Below, in pieces: positions 45,733-57,662 of a DNA stretch of 64,000 nt. The translations under genes and the position numbers were made by a program. Positions within the stretch are counted from its first letter, which is position 1, and every line of letters starts with the position of its first letter. The notes under the pieces were generated by a model that was not told the origin of the DNA, searched no databases, and saw only the letters and a program-made list of their open reading frames with translations. The stretch spans positions 310,001 through 374,000 of the forward strand of contig JAWZYU010000124.1 of NCBI GenBank assembly GCA_038380435.1, written 5' to 3'. This DNA comes from Ryuthela nishihirai (taxonomy: Eukaryota > Arthropoda > Arachnida > Araneae > Heptathelidae).

Positions 45733-46183
45733 CTTTTGTACCTTATTATGAAGTGTCGGGTGACTCTCAACTTCCCTTCACACTTTATCCAGGCTTAGGA
45801 CTGGCAGCGCATTGCGCTGGCGTGTTTAAAAGTTGTCTGTCTCTCTGGTGGACTTGGTATCATAGCACAATGTGCAGAGTTTTACAACGACATAGAAAAA
45901 AGAATACAATGCACAGCAAAAGTGACATACAAACAATACAAACATACAGGAAACAGCGAGAGTGTCTTCTCTTTGCTTTTAAGAAATTTTTTATATTTTT
46001 TTTTTTTTATTTTTGAACATTTAAATTTTTTTTTTTTTATTTTTGAACATTTAAATATTTTTTTTTTGGTTTTTTGATTTTCACTTAATTCTTCTTTCAG
46101 TTTTTCCTGTTTAGGATGCCAAACCCTTCCCGGACATGGCAGTCAGTCCCGGAAGGGGAGGCCGCTTCCCGATAGCTGCGACA

Positions 46184-47575
46184 TCACACTGCGGTGGTGA
46201 AGACGTCGAGCCGTTCCTTGAGCGACGCTGCCGCCCGACCCCTCCTCTGGATCAAGACAGCAGAGACGTGCAAGGCGACGCCGAAGGCCGTGGCCACACA
46301 CATCTTCGATCCCATGAAGAGCAGGACTGCGCGGTCGCCACCGGTGGACCGGAGCAGTCCTGCCACGGGAGGGTAGATGAGGTTGGCCACTCCCTGGAAG
46401 AGCCGCACCAGGGTGAAGGTGCCGTTCATGTTGTCGACTCCGTGATTCGAGCTAAGCAGGAGGGGGATCAGGATGGTCCACACTCCGGTTCCCACTCCTG
46501 CGGCGACGGAGGCAACAACAAGCTGCCAGTACTCGCGGCAGAAAGGCAGTGAGATGACGGCTGCAGCCGAGACGGAGACGGCCGCGATGTATTCGGCCGT
46601 CCTCGGCAGGGGAGAGCGGCTGGCGAGAAGACCATACGAGAGGCGCACGACCAGGTCGCCGGCAGCAGAGTAGGCGAGAAGCAGCATGGCACTGCTCTTC
46701 TCGATCCCCAGCGACTTGGCGTGCTGGGGAATGTAGTGCAGGAAGTGAGGGTTGCCCATACCCATCGCGAAGATGGAAGCGCTCGTGAGGAGGAACAGGC
46801 CGTCCGTGAGGAAACGGAGGGACAGCCTCTCGGCGACCACCTTCGCGCAGGATCTGGGTGCCAGCTCTCCAGCTTCCGCGGGGGTCACGACGACGGCATC
46901 GTTGCTGCCGCCGGCGGGCACCTCGCGGAAGCGGCTCTCGGGCCGAACGAAGAGCAGGCCGCAGACTGCGATGAGCGTGAAGCAGCCGGCCAGCACGAGG
47001 AACGTGTAGTGCAGGCCGACCGCCAGCAGCAGCTCGTTGATCGCAGTGGGCAGGGCCATGGCCCCGAAGCAGCCTCCCGACAGGGCGACGGCCATCGCTG
47101 CCGGCCTCCGTGTCGTGAAGTACTTTCCAGTGCACACTATGCCGGTGGTGATGGCAAAGGATGCACCGACCCCCATGAGGCCTCCAATGGTACCTATGAG
47201 GAAGGAACCGGAGGTGGCCAGGTAGCTGAGGGCAAGGCCAGCGCTGCACAGCAATCCGCCCAGACACACGAGCGGCCTGTATCCGAAGGTAGACATGAGG
47301 ATCCCTGTCACCGGTGAGAAGACCAGCGATAGGGTTCCTAGCAGCCCCGGGATCCAGGCCGCCTGGGACGGAGATGTATCAGGAAACTCCAGGAAGATCG
47401 CCACCTTCAGAGCGCTGAAGGACTTGACGAATCCTGAAAGGAGAAAGGTTATGAGAAAGCAGCCACCAGCGACGGCCCACCCGTATCCTCCATCGGGTGG
47501 AACCATCTTGGTGGCTGTGGTGGCGTTGGCACGCTCTTCCTCTACTCCCTTCGTCGCTGCAACTGGAACGGACAT
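46184..47575 (-). CDS. Monocarboxylate transporter-like MFS protein, copy 10
   Basis: Intact copy encoding the consensus 463-aa protein; no residue differs from copies 3, 4, 6, 8, 11, 12 and 13. The T run nearest the gene's 3' side (about 46059-46067) is shorter than in most units. Confidence 0.92.
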   Translation of the reverse strand: MSVPVAATKGVEEERANATTATKMVPPDGGYGWAVAGGCFLITFLLSGFVKSFSALKVAIFLEFPDTSPSQAAWIPGLLGTLSLVFSPVTGILMSTFGYRPLVCLGGLLCSAGLALSYLATSGSFLIGTIGGLMGVGASFAITTGIVCTGKYFTTRRPAAMAVALSGGCFGAMALPTAINELLLAVGLHYTFLVLAGCFTLIAVCGLLFVRPESRFREVPAGGSNDAVVVTPAEAGELAPRSCAKVVAERLSLRFLTDGLFLLTSASIFAMGMGNPHFLHYIPQHAKSLGIEKSSAMLLLAYSAAGDLVVRLSYGLLASRSPLPRTAEYIAAVSVSAAAVISLPFCREYWQLVVASVAAGVGTGVWTILIPLLLSSNHGVDNMNGTFTLVRLFQGVANLIYPPVAGLLRSTGGDRAVLLFMGSKMCVATAFGVALHVSAVLIQRRGRAAASLKERLDVFTTAV

Positions 47576-49949
47576 GGTGGAATCCGGCTCAGGTCACTGC
47601 AAAAGAAGGAGAAAAAAAATTAATAATTAGAATTGGTAGAGCTAATATAAATCAGTAGTGCGTCGACTAAAGACCACTACAGACTATGCTGAAGAATACT
47701 GAACCAAAGAGTAAGCGAAAAGGTTACTATGAGGTAAAGTCGGGAGCTGGAAAACGCACGTCTGTAGCTGTCAGTGGTCGCAGAGCAAAGGGACGGGCGT
47801 TGCACTCAGTGGCACGAGTTGTAAAACCCGTTGGCGTCAGGGGGAAAACCCAGGGGATTAGTAAAACCCGTTGGCGTCAGGGAGAAAACCCACGGGTTTA
47901 CCTACTACCGGTCGTACAAGGTTCGGGTTTCGCGCTGCCATCTATGTGCAAGCATGGGAACTAATTTTTCTTCACCTATCCCCATTTTTTTCCCTTGCTC
48001 CACCGAGTGGTACATATGTATATGTATATATTTTTTTTTATTTCATTTTTTCCAGCGTGACGTCACCTGCAAACGAGACAGTGCTATATATGCGAGAAGA
48101 ATATGGGGCAAGTAGAGTATGCACAAGTTTATTAAAGTTTATAAGATAACGATAGGAAATTTTAAAGTAATTTTCCTAATAAAATAAACAACCAGTACCA
48201 AATGTTTCTAAAATAATTCAATACCAGATGTTTACCGATCGTCAAACTACTCACGTGTTGACAATTCGATTTCGTTACCATCGTTGAAAGGTTGATAATA
48301 GACTTTTTTTTCTTGAAATTTCCGTCATATCTATCTATTCTACCAACGCATGGAACTCCAGAAGAGTTTATCAAATGTTGTTTTTGATCTAAATTGGGAC
48401 TGATTTTGCTGTAGGAATCGTTTCCTCTGGCATAAACGTTAGAAAGGATCCAAATTAATATATTTTTGCCTTAACGAATAATGGAGAAAAAAATGTCGTT
48501 TATTTAAATAAAATATCTCAGCTATTTTTGCCTAAATGAAACGGAAAATTTTCTTCTTATTAAATTCTTTCATTTGCTACAGTAAATAAGCCATTCTAGA
48601 GTAAATAAGCTATTATATTAAGCTTATTTTGCTAGAGTAAATAAGCTTTCATTTGCTAGAGTAATTTCTAACCGCTTGGGTGAAGTTACCTTTACGTTTT
48701 GCCCTGCTATGCTTGTTTGGGAAAAGCTTTTCTGAATATCCTTTAATTACTCTATATGATTTCGCAAACGTATATCAGTTTATAAGGGGACATCGTATTT
48801 TGAAGTTTTCCGATTTATTGGTATATATATATATAGTGTGAGGTAATTCTGTCGGAATAATTTTTCACTGCATAAGAAACTAACGGCTACTCACCACACT
48901 TCCCTTAATTGTCCGGATGATTTTAGAGAGGTATAAAAGTGTAAAACTGAAAAATGAATCTAACACGGAAAAATCTAAATCTGACAACAAAGGACAACCT
49001 ATATATGACGTAGCAACGGTCTGCCCTACGCAACAGTACTCTCTGAAGGCTTTCATATCGTATATTATTTTCGCTGCGCAACAATTGGAATTCGAAAAAA
49101 ACAATTGTTGTTCCTCAATTGTTATCGGTTGGCTTCGAAAAACGATGCTATGGATTCGTGGTTGTTTTACTCGGCCTTTGATCGAACGGAGACTTCCATT
49201 CCCTTTCCTTCCTGTCGACGGAGAATTTCAGAGCAAGTGTGTTATGCGATCCCTTTTTTTTTTGTCACACTATCGTTTTATTTCTTTTAGTTCTTCTGTA
49301 GGAGAGGGTCTATGGGTTGTGCGATCCATTTAGAGGTTCGATCGTGCCCATACCTGTGCTTTCCACAGACGTGAGTTATATGCTGTTTCTCCTAGAGTAG
49401 AGTGATTCACTGGATTTTTTTTTTTTAAAGGTTTTCTAGGTTTTCCTTAGGAATTGGCATTATTCCTGGGATTTTATTTGCTCACTTGTTCCTACCGCTT
49501 GGGTCGTGTCGGTCTTTCTTACTTCTGAGCAGCACTTTTTTTGCACACAATGGGCTAAAGGTCCAGGTCCCATAGACCACGAAGGCTCAGAGTAGGTTGG
49601 GGGGTACCCACTGGATCACCCAGTGGGGGGACAAGATGGTAGACTCCCCTCAAGGCCATCCAGCGTGTTCTTTAACGTGCACAGGATATGGCCCTCCCGC
49701 ACACGGAGCCACGGCCTAATGTCCCATCCGACGGACGGAGGTCATTCCAATACCATCGGTGTCCTCTACTGACCGCGGGTAGGGCGGAGATTAATGTAAA
49801 CGCAGGAAGAGACTTATGGGTGGAGGGTCACCAGCGTGTGAATTTACTTTTTAAGTGTTCTGACCTCCTCCTCCAACCCTTCGAACAAAATAACAGGGAG
49901 GTGTTTTGTGAATTGGGTTTCGATGCCGTGTGAAAATAATTTAATGTTT

Positions 49950-50774
49950 GGTGTATTCCCCCGCTCTAAGGGGAAGTGGTTATGTGGTTAGGGTGTAGGT
50001 GTCGCGTGAAATTTTTTCGGTGTACTCTCCCCCCTAACAGGAAGGGGTTATGTGGCTTGGTTTTAGGTAGCGTGTGAAAATTTTTTTGTGTATTCCCCCC
50101 CCCTCTAAGAGGAAGGGGTTATGTTGGTTGGGTGTAGGTATCGTGTGAAATTTTTTCGATGAACTCTCCCCCCCTAACAGGAAGGGGTCATGTCGGTTGG
50201 TTGTAGGTAGCTTGTGAAAATTTTTTGGTGTAATCCCACAGTCCAATAGGAAGGGGTTATTTGGGTTGGGTGTAGGTATCCTGTGAAAATTTTTCGGTGT
50301 ACTCTCCCCCCCCATAAGAGGAAGGGGTTATGTTGGTTGGTTGTAGGTAGCGTGTGAAATTTTTTTGGTGTATTCCCACCGTCCAAAAGGAAGGGGTTAT
50401 GTGGATTAGGTGTAGGTATCGTGTGAAATTTTTTCGGTGTACTCTCCCCCCCATAAGAGGAAGGGGTTATGTTGGTTGGTTGTAGGTAGCGTGTGAAATT
50501 TTTTTGGTGTATTCCCACCGTCCAAAAGGAAGGGGTTATGTGGATTAGGTGTAGGTATCGTGTGAAATTTTTTCGGTGTACTCTCCCCCCCCCCCTTCCA
50601 TAAGAGGAAGGGGCTATGTGGGTTGGTTGTAGGTAGCGTGTGAAAATTTTTTGGTGTATTCCCACCGTCCAATAGGAAGGGGTTGTGTGAAATTTTTTCG
50701 GTGTATCCCCCCCTCCTCTAAGAGGAAGGGGTTATGTGGGTTGGGTGTCGAGGACCTGTGAATTATTTTTTTTT
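49950..50774. repeat. Minisatellite block, units 10/11
   Basis: Same monomer order as the reference block; poly-C tract 11. Confidence 0.95.
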
Positions 50775-51226
50775 CTTTTGTACCTTATTATGAAGTGTCG
50801 GGTGACTCTCAACTTCCCTTCACACTTTATCCAGGCTTAGGACTGGCAGCGCATTGCGCTGGCGTGTTTAAAAGTTGTCTGTCTCTCTGGTGGACTTGGT
50901 ATCATAGCACAATGTGCAGAGTTTTACAACGACATAGAAAAAAGAATACAATGCACAGCAAAAGTGACATACAAACAATACAAACATACAGGAAACAGCG
51001 AGAGTGTCTTCTCTTTGCTTTTAAGAAATTTTTTATATTTTTTTTTTTTTATTTTTGAACATTTAAATTTTTTTTTTTTTATTTTTGAACATTTAAATAT
51101 TTTTTTTTTTGGTTTTTTGATTTTCACTTAATTCTTCTTTCAGTTTTTCCTGTTTAGGATGCCAAACCCTTCCCGGACATGGCAGTCAGTCCCGGAAGGG
51201 GAGGCCGCTTCCCGATAGCTGCGACA

Positions 51227-52618
51227 TCACACTGCGGTGGTGAAGACGTCGAGCCGTTCCTTGAGCGACGCTGCCGCCCGACCCCTCCTCTGGATCAAGA
51301 CAGCAGAGACGTGCAAGGCGACGCCGAAGGCCGTGGCCACACACATCTTCGATCCCATGAAGAGCAGGACTGCGCGGTCGCCACCGGTGGACCGGAGCAG
51401 TCCTGCCACGGGAGGGTAGATGAGGTTGGCCACTCCCTGGAAGAGCCGCACCAGGGTGAAGGTGCCGTTCATGTTGTCGACTCCGTGATTCGAGCTAAGC
51501 AGGAGGGGGATCAGGATGGTCCACACTCCGGTTCCCACTCCTGCGGCGACGGAGGCAACAACAAGCTGCCAGTACTCGCGGCAGAAAGGCAGTGAGATGA
51601 CGGCTGCAGCCGAGACGGAGACGGCCGCGATGTATTCGGCCGTCCTCGGCAGGGGAGAGCGGCTGGCGAGAAGACCATACGAGAGGCGCACGACCAGGTC
51701 GCCGGCAGCAGAGTAGGCGAGAAGCAGCATGGCACTGCTCTTCTCGATCCCCAGCGACTTGGCGTGCTGGGGAATGTAGTGCAGGAAGTGAGGGTTGCCC
51801 ATACCCATCGCGAAGATGGAAGCGCTCGTGAGGAGGAACAGGCCGTCCGTGAGGAAACGGAGGGACAGCCTCTCGGCGACCACCTTCGCGCAGGATCTGG
51901 GTGCCAGCTCTCCAGCTTCCGCGGGGGTCACGACGACGGCATCGTTGCTGCCGCCGGCGGGCACCTCGCGGAAGCGGCTCTCGGGCCGAACGAAGAGCAG
52001 GCCGCAGACTGCGATGAGCGTGAAGCAGCCGGCCAGCACGAGGAACGTGTAGTGCAGGCCGACCGCCAGCAGCAGCTCGTTGATCGCAGTGGGCAGGGCC
52101 ATGGCCCCGAAGCAGCCTCCCGACAGGGCGACGGCCATCGCTGCCGGCCTCCGTGTCGTGAAGTACTTTCCAGTGCACACTATGCCGGTGGTGATGGCAA
52201 AGGATGCACCGACCCCCATGAGGCCTCCAATGGTACCTATGAGGAAGGAACCGGAGGTGGCCAGGTAGCTGAGGGCAAGGCCAGCGCTGCACAGCAATCC
52301 GCCCAGACACACGAGCGGCCTGTATCCGAAGGTAGACATGAGGATCCCTGTCACCGGTGAGAAGACCAGCGATAGGGTTCCTAGCAGCCCCGGGATCCAG
52401 GCCGCCTGGGACGGAGATGTATCAGGAAACTCCAGGAAGATCGCCACCTTCAGAGCGCTGAAGGACTTGACGAATCCTGAAAGGAGAAAGGTTATGAGAA
52501 AGCAGCCACCAGCGACGGCCCACCCGTATCCTCCATCGGGTGGAACCATCTTGGTGGCTGTGGTGGCGTTGGCACGCTCTTCCTCTACTCCCTTCGTCGC
52601 TGCAACTGGAACGGACAT
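51227..52618 (-). CDS. Monocarboxylate transporter-like MFS protein, copy 11
   Basis: Intact copy encoding the consensus 463-aa protein. The only private change noticed in this unit is a T to A interrupting a T run far upstream of the gene (about 54459). Confidence 0.92.
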   Translation of the reverse strand: MSVPVAATKGVEEERANATTATKMVPPDGGYGWAVAGGCFLITFLLSGFVKSFSALKVAIFLEFPDTSPSQAAWIPGLLGTLSLVFSPVTGILMSTFGYRPLVCLGGLLCSAGLALSYLATSGSFLIGTIGGLMGVGASFAITTGIVCTGKYFTTRRPAAMAVALSGGCFGAMALPTAINELLLAVGLHYTFLVLAGCFTLIAVCGLLFVRPESRFREVPAGGSNDAVVVTPAEAGELAPRSCAKVVAERLSLRFLTDGLFLLTSASIFAMGMGNPHFLHYIPQHAKSLGIEKSSAMLLLAYSAAGDLVVRLSYGLLASRSPLPRTAEYIAAVSVSAAAVISLPFCREYWQLVVASVAAGVGTGVWTILIPLLLSSNHGVDNMNGTFTLVRLFQGVANLIYPPVAGLLRSTGGDRAVLLFMGSKMCVATAFGVALHVSAVLIQRRGRAAASLKERLDVFTTAV

Positions 52619-54992
52619 GGTGGAATCCGGCTCAGGTCACTGCAAAAGAAGGAGAAAAAAAATTAATAATTAGAATTGGTAGAGCTAATATAAATCAGTA
52701 GTGCGTCGACTAAAGACCACTACAGACTATGCTGAAGAATACTGAACCAAAGAGTAAGCGAAAAGGTTACTATGAGGTAAAGTCGGGAGCTGGAAAACGC
52801 ACGTCTGTAGCTGTCAGTGGTCGCAGAGCAAAGGGACGGGCGTTGCACTCAGTGGCACGAGTTGTAAAACCCGTTGGCGTCAGGGGGAAAACCCAGGGGA
52901 TTAGTAAAACCCGTTGGCGTCAGGGAGAAAACCCACGGGTTTACCTACTACCGGTCGTACAAGGTTCGGGTTTCGCGCTGCCATCTATGTGCAAGCATGG
53001 GAACTAATTTTTCTTCACCTATCCCCATTTTTTTCCCTTGCTCCACCGAGTGGTACATATGTATATGTATATATTTTTTTTTATTTCATTTTTTCCAGCG
53101 TGACGTCACCTGCAAACGAGACAGTGCTATATATGCGAGAAGAATATGGGGCAAGTAGAGTATGCACAAGTTTATTAAAGTTTATAAGATAACGATAGGA
53201 AATTTTAAAGTAATTTTCCTAATAAAATAAACAACCAGTACCAAATGTTTCTAAAATAATTCAATACCAGATGTTTACCGATCGTCAAACTACTCACGTG
53301 TTGACAATTCGATTTCGTTACCATCGTTGAAAGGTTGATAATAGACTTTTTTTTCTTGAAATTTCCGTCATATCTATCTATTCTACCAACGCATGGAACT
53401 CCAGAAGAGTTTATCAAATGTTGTTTTTGATCTAAATTGGGACTGATTTTGCTGTAGGAATCGTTTCCTCTGGCATAAACGTTAGAAAGGATCCAAATTA
53501 ATATATTTTTGCCTTAACGAATAATGGAGAAAAAAATGTCGTTTATTTAAATAAAATATCTCAGCTATTTTTGCCTAAATGAAACGGAAAATTTTCTTCT
53601 TATTAAATTCTTTCATTTGCTACAGTAAATAAGCCATTCTAGAGTAAATAAGCTATTATATTAAGCTTATTTTGCTAGAGTAAATAAGCTTTCATTTGCT
53701 AGAGTAATTTCTAACCGCTTGGGTGAAGTTACCTTTACGTTTTGCCCTGCTATGCTTGTTTGGGAAAAGCTTTTCTGAATATCCTTTAATTACTCTATAT
53801 GATTTCGCAAACGTATATCAGTTTATAAGGGGACATCGTATTTTGAAGTTTTCCGATTTATTGGTATATATATATATAGTGTGAGGTAATTCTGTCGGAA
53901 TAATTTTTCACTGCATAAGAAACTAACGGCTACTCACCACACTTCCCTTAATTGTCCGGATGATTTTAGAGAGGTATAAAAGTGTAAAACTGAAAAATGA
54001 ATCTAACACGGAAAAATCTAAATCTGACAACAAAGGACAACCTATATATGACGTAGCAACGGTCTGCCCTACGCAACAGTACTCTCTGAAGGCTTTCATA
54101 TCGTATATTATTTTCGCTGCGCAACAATTGGAATTCGAAAAAAACAATTGTTGTTCCTCAATTGTTATCGGTTGGCTTCGAAAAACGATGCTATGGATTC
54201 GTGGTTGTTTTACTCGGCCTTTGATCGAACGGAGACTTCCATTCCCTTTCCTTCCTGTCGACGGAGAATTTCAGAGCAAGTGTGTTATGCGATCCCTTTT
54301 TTTTTTGTCACACTATCGTTTTATTTCTTTTAGTTCTTCTGTAGGAGAGGGTCTATGGGTTGTGCGATCCATTTAGAGGTTCGATCGTGCCCATACCTGT
54401 GCTTTCCACAGACGTGAGTTATATGCTGTTTCTCCTAGAGTAGAGTGATTCACTGGATATTTTTTTTTTAAAGGTTTTCTAGGTTTTCCTTAGGAATTGG
54501 CATTATTCCTGGGATTTTATTTGCTCACTTGTTCCTACCGCTTGGGTCGTGTCGGTCTTTCTTACTTCTGAGCAGCACTTTTTTTGCACACAATGGGCTA
54601 AAGGTCCAGGTCCCATAGACCACGAAGGCTCAGAGTAGGTTGGGGGGTACCCACTGGATCACCCAGTGGGGGGACAAGATGGTAGACTCCCCTCAAGGCC
54701 ATCCAGCGTGTTCTTTAACGTGCACAGGATATGGCCCTCCCGCACACGGAGCCACGGCCTAATGTCCCATCCGACGGACGGAGGTCATTCCAATACCATC
54801 GGTGTCCTCTACTGACCGCGGGTAGGGCGGAGATTAATGTAAACGCAGGAAGAGACTTATGGGTGGAGGGTCACCAGCGTGTGAATTTACTTTTTAAGTG
54901 TTCTGACCTCCTCCTCCAACCCTTCGAACAAAATAACAGGGAGGTGTTTTGTGAATTGGGTTTCGATGCCGTGTGAAAATAATTTAATGTTT

Positions 54993-55818
54993 GGTGTATT
55001 CCCCCGCTCTAAGGGGAAGTGGTTATGTGGTTAGGGTGTAGGTGTCGCGTGAAATTTTTTCGGTGTACTCTCCCCCCTAACAGGAAGGGGTTATGTGGCT
55101 TGGTTTTAGGTAGCGTGTGAAAATTTTTTTGTGTATTCCCCCCCCCTCTAAGAGGAAGGGGTTATGTTGGTTGGGTGTAGGTATCGTGTGAAATTTTTTC
55201 GATGAACTCTCCCCCCCTAACAGGAAGGGGTCATGTCGGTTGGTTGTAGGTAGCTTGTGAAAATTTTTTGGTGTAATCCCACAGTCCAATAGGAAGGGGT
55301 TATTTGGGTTGGGTGTAGGTATCCTGTGAAAATTTTTCGGTGTACTCTCCCCCCCCATAAGAGGAAGGGGTTATGTTGGTTGGTTGTAGGTAGCGTGTGA
55401 AATTTTTTTGGTGTATTCCCACCGTCCAAAAGGAAGGGGTTATGTGGATTAGGTGTAGGTATCGTGTGAAATTTTTTCGGTGTACTCTCCCCCCCATAAG
55501 AGGAAGGGGTTATGTTGGTTGGTTGTAGGTAGCGTGTGAAATTTTTTTGGTGTATTCCCACCGTCCAAAAGGAAGGGGTTATGTGGATTAGGTGTAGGTA
55601 TCGTGTGAAATTTTTTCGGTGTACTCTCCCCCCCCCCCCTTCCATAAGAGGAAGGGGCTATGTGGGTTGGTTGTAGGTAGCGTGTGAAAATTTTTTGGTG
55701 TATTCCCACCGTCCAATAGGAAGGGGTTGTGTGAAATTTTTTCGGTGTATCCCCCCCTCCTCTAAGAGGAAGGGGTTATGTGGGTTGGGTGTCGAGGACC
55801 TGTGAATTATTTTTTTTT
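54993..55818. repeat. Minisatellite block, units 11/12
   Basis: Same monomer order as the reference block; poly-C tract 12. Confidence 0.95.
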
Positions 55819-56270
55819 CTTTTGTACCTTATTATGAAGTGTCGGGTGACTCTCAACTTCCCTTCACACTTTATCCAGGCTTAGGACTGGCAGCGCATTG
55901 CGCTGGCGTGTTTAAAAGTTGTCTGTCTCTCTGGTGGACTTGGTATCATAGCACAATGTGCAGAGTTTTACAACGACATAGAAAAAAGAATACAATGCAC
56001 AGCAAAAGTGACATACAAACAATACAAACATACAGGAAACAGCGAGAGTGTCTTCTCTTTGCTTTTAAGAAATTTTTTATATTTTTTTTTTTTTATTTTT
56101 GAACATTTAAATTTTTTTTTTTTTATTTTTGAACATTTAAATATTTTTTTTTTTGGTTTTTTGATTTTCACTTAATTCTTCTTTCAGTTTTTCCTGTTTA
56201 GGATGCCAAACCCTTCCCGGACATGGCAGTCAGTCCCGGAAGGGGAGGCCGCTTCCCGATAGCTGCGACA

Positions 56271-57662
56271 TCACACTGCGGTGGTGAAGACGTCGAGCCG
56301 TTCCTTGAGCGACGCTGCCGCCCGACCCCTCCTCTGGATCAAGACAGCAGAGACGTGCAAGGCGACGCCGAAGGCCGTGGCCACACACATCTTCGATCCC
56401 ATGAAGAGCAGGACTGCGCGGTCGCCACCGGTGGACCGGAGCAGTCCTGCCACGGGAGGGTAGATGAGGTTGGCCACTCCCTGGAAGAGCCGCACCAGGG
56501 TGAAGGTGCCGTTCATGTTGTCGACTCCGTGATTCGAGCTAAGCAGGAGGGGGATCAGGATGGTCCACACTCCGGTTCCCACTCCTGCGGCGACGGAGGC
56601 AACAACAAGCTGCCAGTACTCGCGGCAGAAAGGCAGTGAGATGACGGCTGCAGCCGAGACGGAGACGGCCGCGATGTATTCGGCCGTCCTCGGCAGGGGA
56701 GAGCGGCTGGCGAGAAGACCATACGAGAGGCGCACGACCAGGTCGCCGGCAGCAGAGTAGGCGAGAAGCAGCATGGCACTGCTCTTCTCGATCCCCAGCG
56801 ACTTGGCGTGCTGGGGAATGTAGTGCAGGAAGTGAGGGTTGCCCATACCCATCGCGAAGATGGAAGCGCTCGTGAGGAGGAACAGGCCGTCCGTGAGGAA
56901 ACGGAGGGACAGCCTCTCGGCGACCACCTTCGCGCAGGATCTGGGTGCCAGCTCTCCAGCTTCCGCGGGGGTCACGACGACGGCATCGTTGCTGCCGCCG
57001 GCGGGCACCTCGCGGAAGCGGCTCTCGGGCCGAACGAAGAGCAGGCCGCAGACTGCGATGAGCGTGAAGCAGCCGGCCAGCACGAGGAACGTGTAGTGCA
57101 GGCCGACCGCCAGCAGCAGCTCGTTGATCGCAGTGGGCAGGGCCATGGCCCCGAAGCAGCCTCCCGACAGGGCGACGGCCATCGCTGCCGGCCTCCGTGT
57201 CGTGAAGTACTTTCCAGTGCACACTATGCCGGTGGTGATGGCAAAGGATGCACCGACCCCCATGAGGCCTCCAATGGTACCTATGAGGAAGGAACCGGAG
57301 GTGGCCAGGTAGCTGAGGGCAAGGCCAGCGCTGCACAGCAATCCGCCCAGACACACGAGCGGCCTGTATCCGAAGGTAGACATGAGGATCCCTGTCACCG
57401 GTGAGAAGACCAGCGATAGGGTTCCTAGCAGCCCCGGGATCCAGGCCGCCTGGGACGGAGATGTATCAGGAAACTCCAGGAAGATCGCCACCTTCAGAGC
57501 GCTGAAGGACTTGACGAATCCTGAAAGGAGAAAGGTTATGAGAAAGCAGCCACCAGCGACGGCCCACCCGTATCCTCCATCGGGTGGAACCATCTTGGTG
57601 GCTGTGGTGGCGTTGGCACGCTCTTCCTCTACTCCCTTCGTCGCTGCAACTGGAACGGACAT
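56271..57662 (-). CDS. Monocarboxylate transporter-like MFS protein, copy 12
   Basis: Intact copy encoding the consensus 463-aa protein, with unchanged leader, splice acceptor and downstream poly(A) signals. I saw no private substitution in the coding exon. Confidence 0.92.
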   Translation of the reverse strand: MSVPVAATKGVEEERANATTATKMVPPDGGYGWAVAGGCFLITFLLSGFVKSFSALKVAIFLEFPDTSPSQAAWIPGLLGTLSLVFSPVTGILMSTFGYRPLVCLGGLLCSAGLALSYLATSGSFLIGTIGGLMGVGASFAITTGIVCTGKYFTTRRPAAMAVALSGGCFGAMALPTAINELLLAVGLHYTFLVLAGCFTLIAVCGLLFVRPESRFREVPAGGSNDAVVVTPAEAGELAPRSCAKVVAERLSLRFLTDGLFLLTSASIFAMGMGNPHFLHYIPQHAKSLGIEKSSAMLLLAYSAAGDLVVRLSYGLLASRSPLPRTAEYIAAVSVSAAAVISLPFCREYWQLVVASVAAGVGTGVWTILIPLLLSSNHGVDNMNGTFTLVRLFQGVANLIYPPVAGLLRSTGGDRAVLLFMGSKMCVATAFGVALHVSAVLIQRRGRAAASLKERLDVFTTAV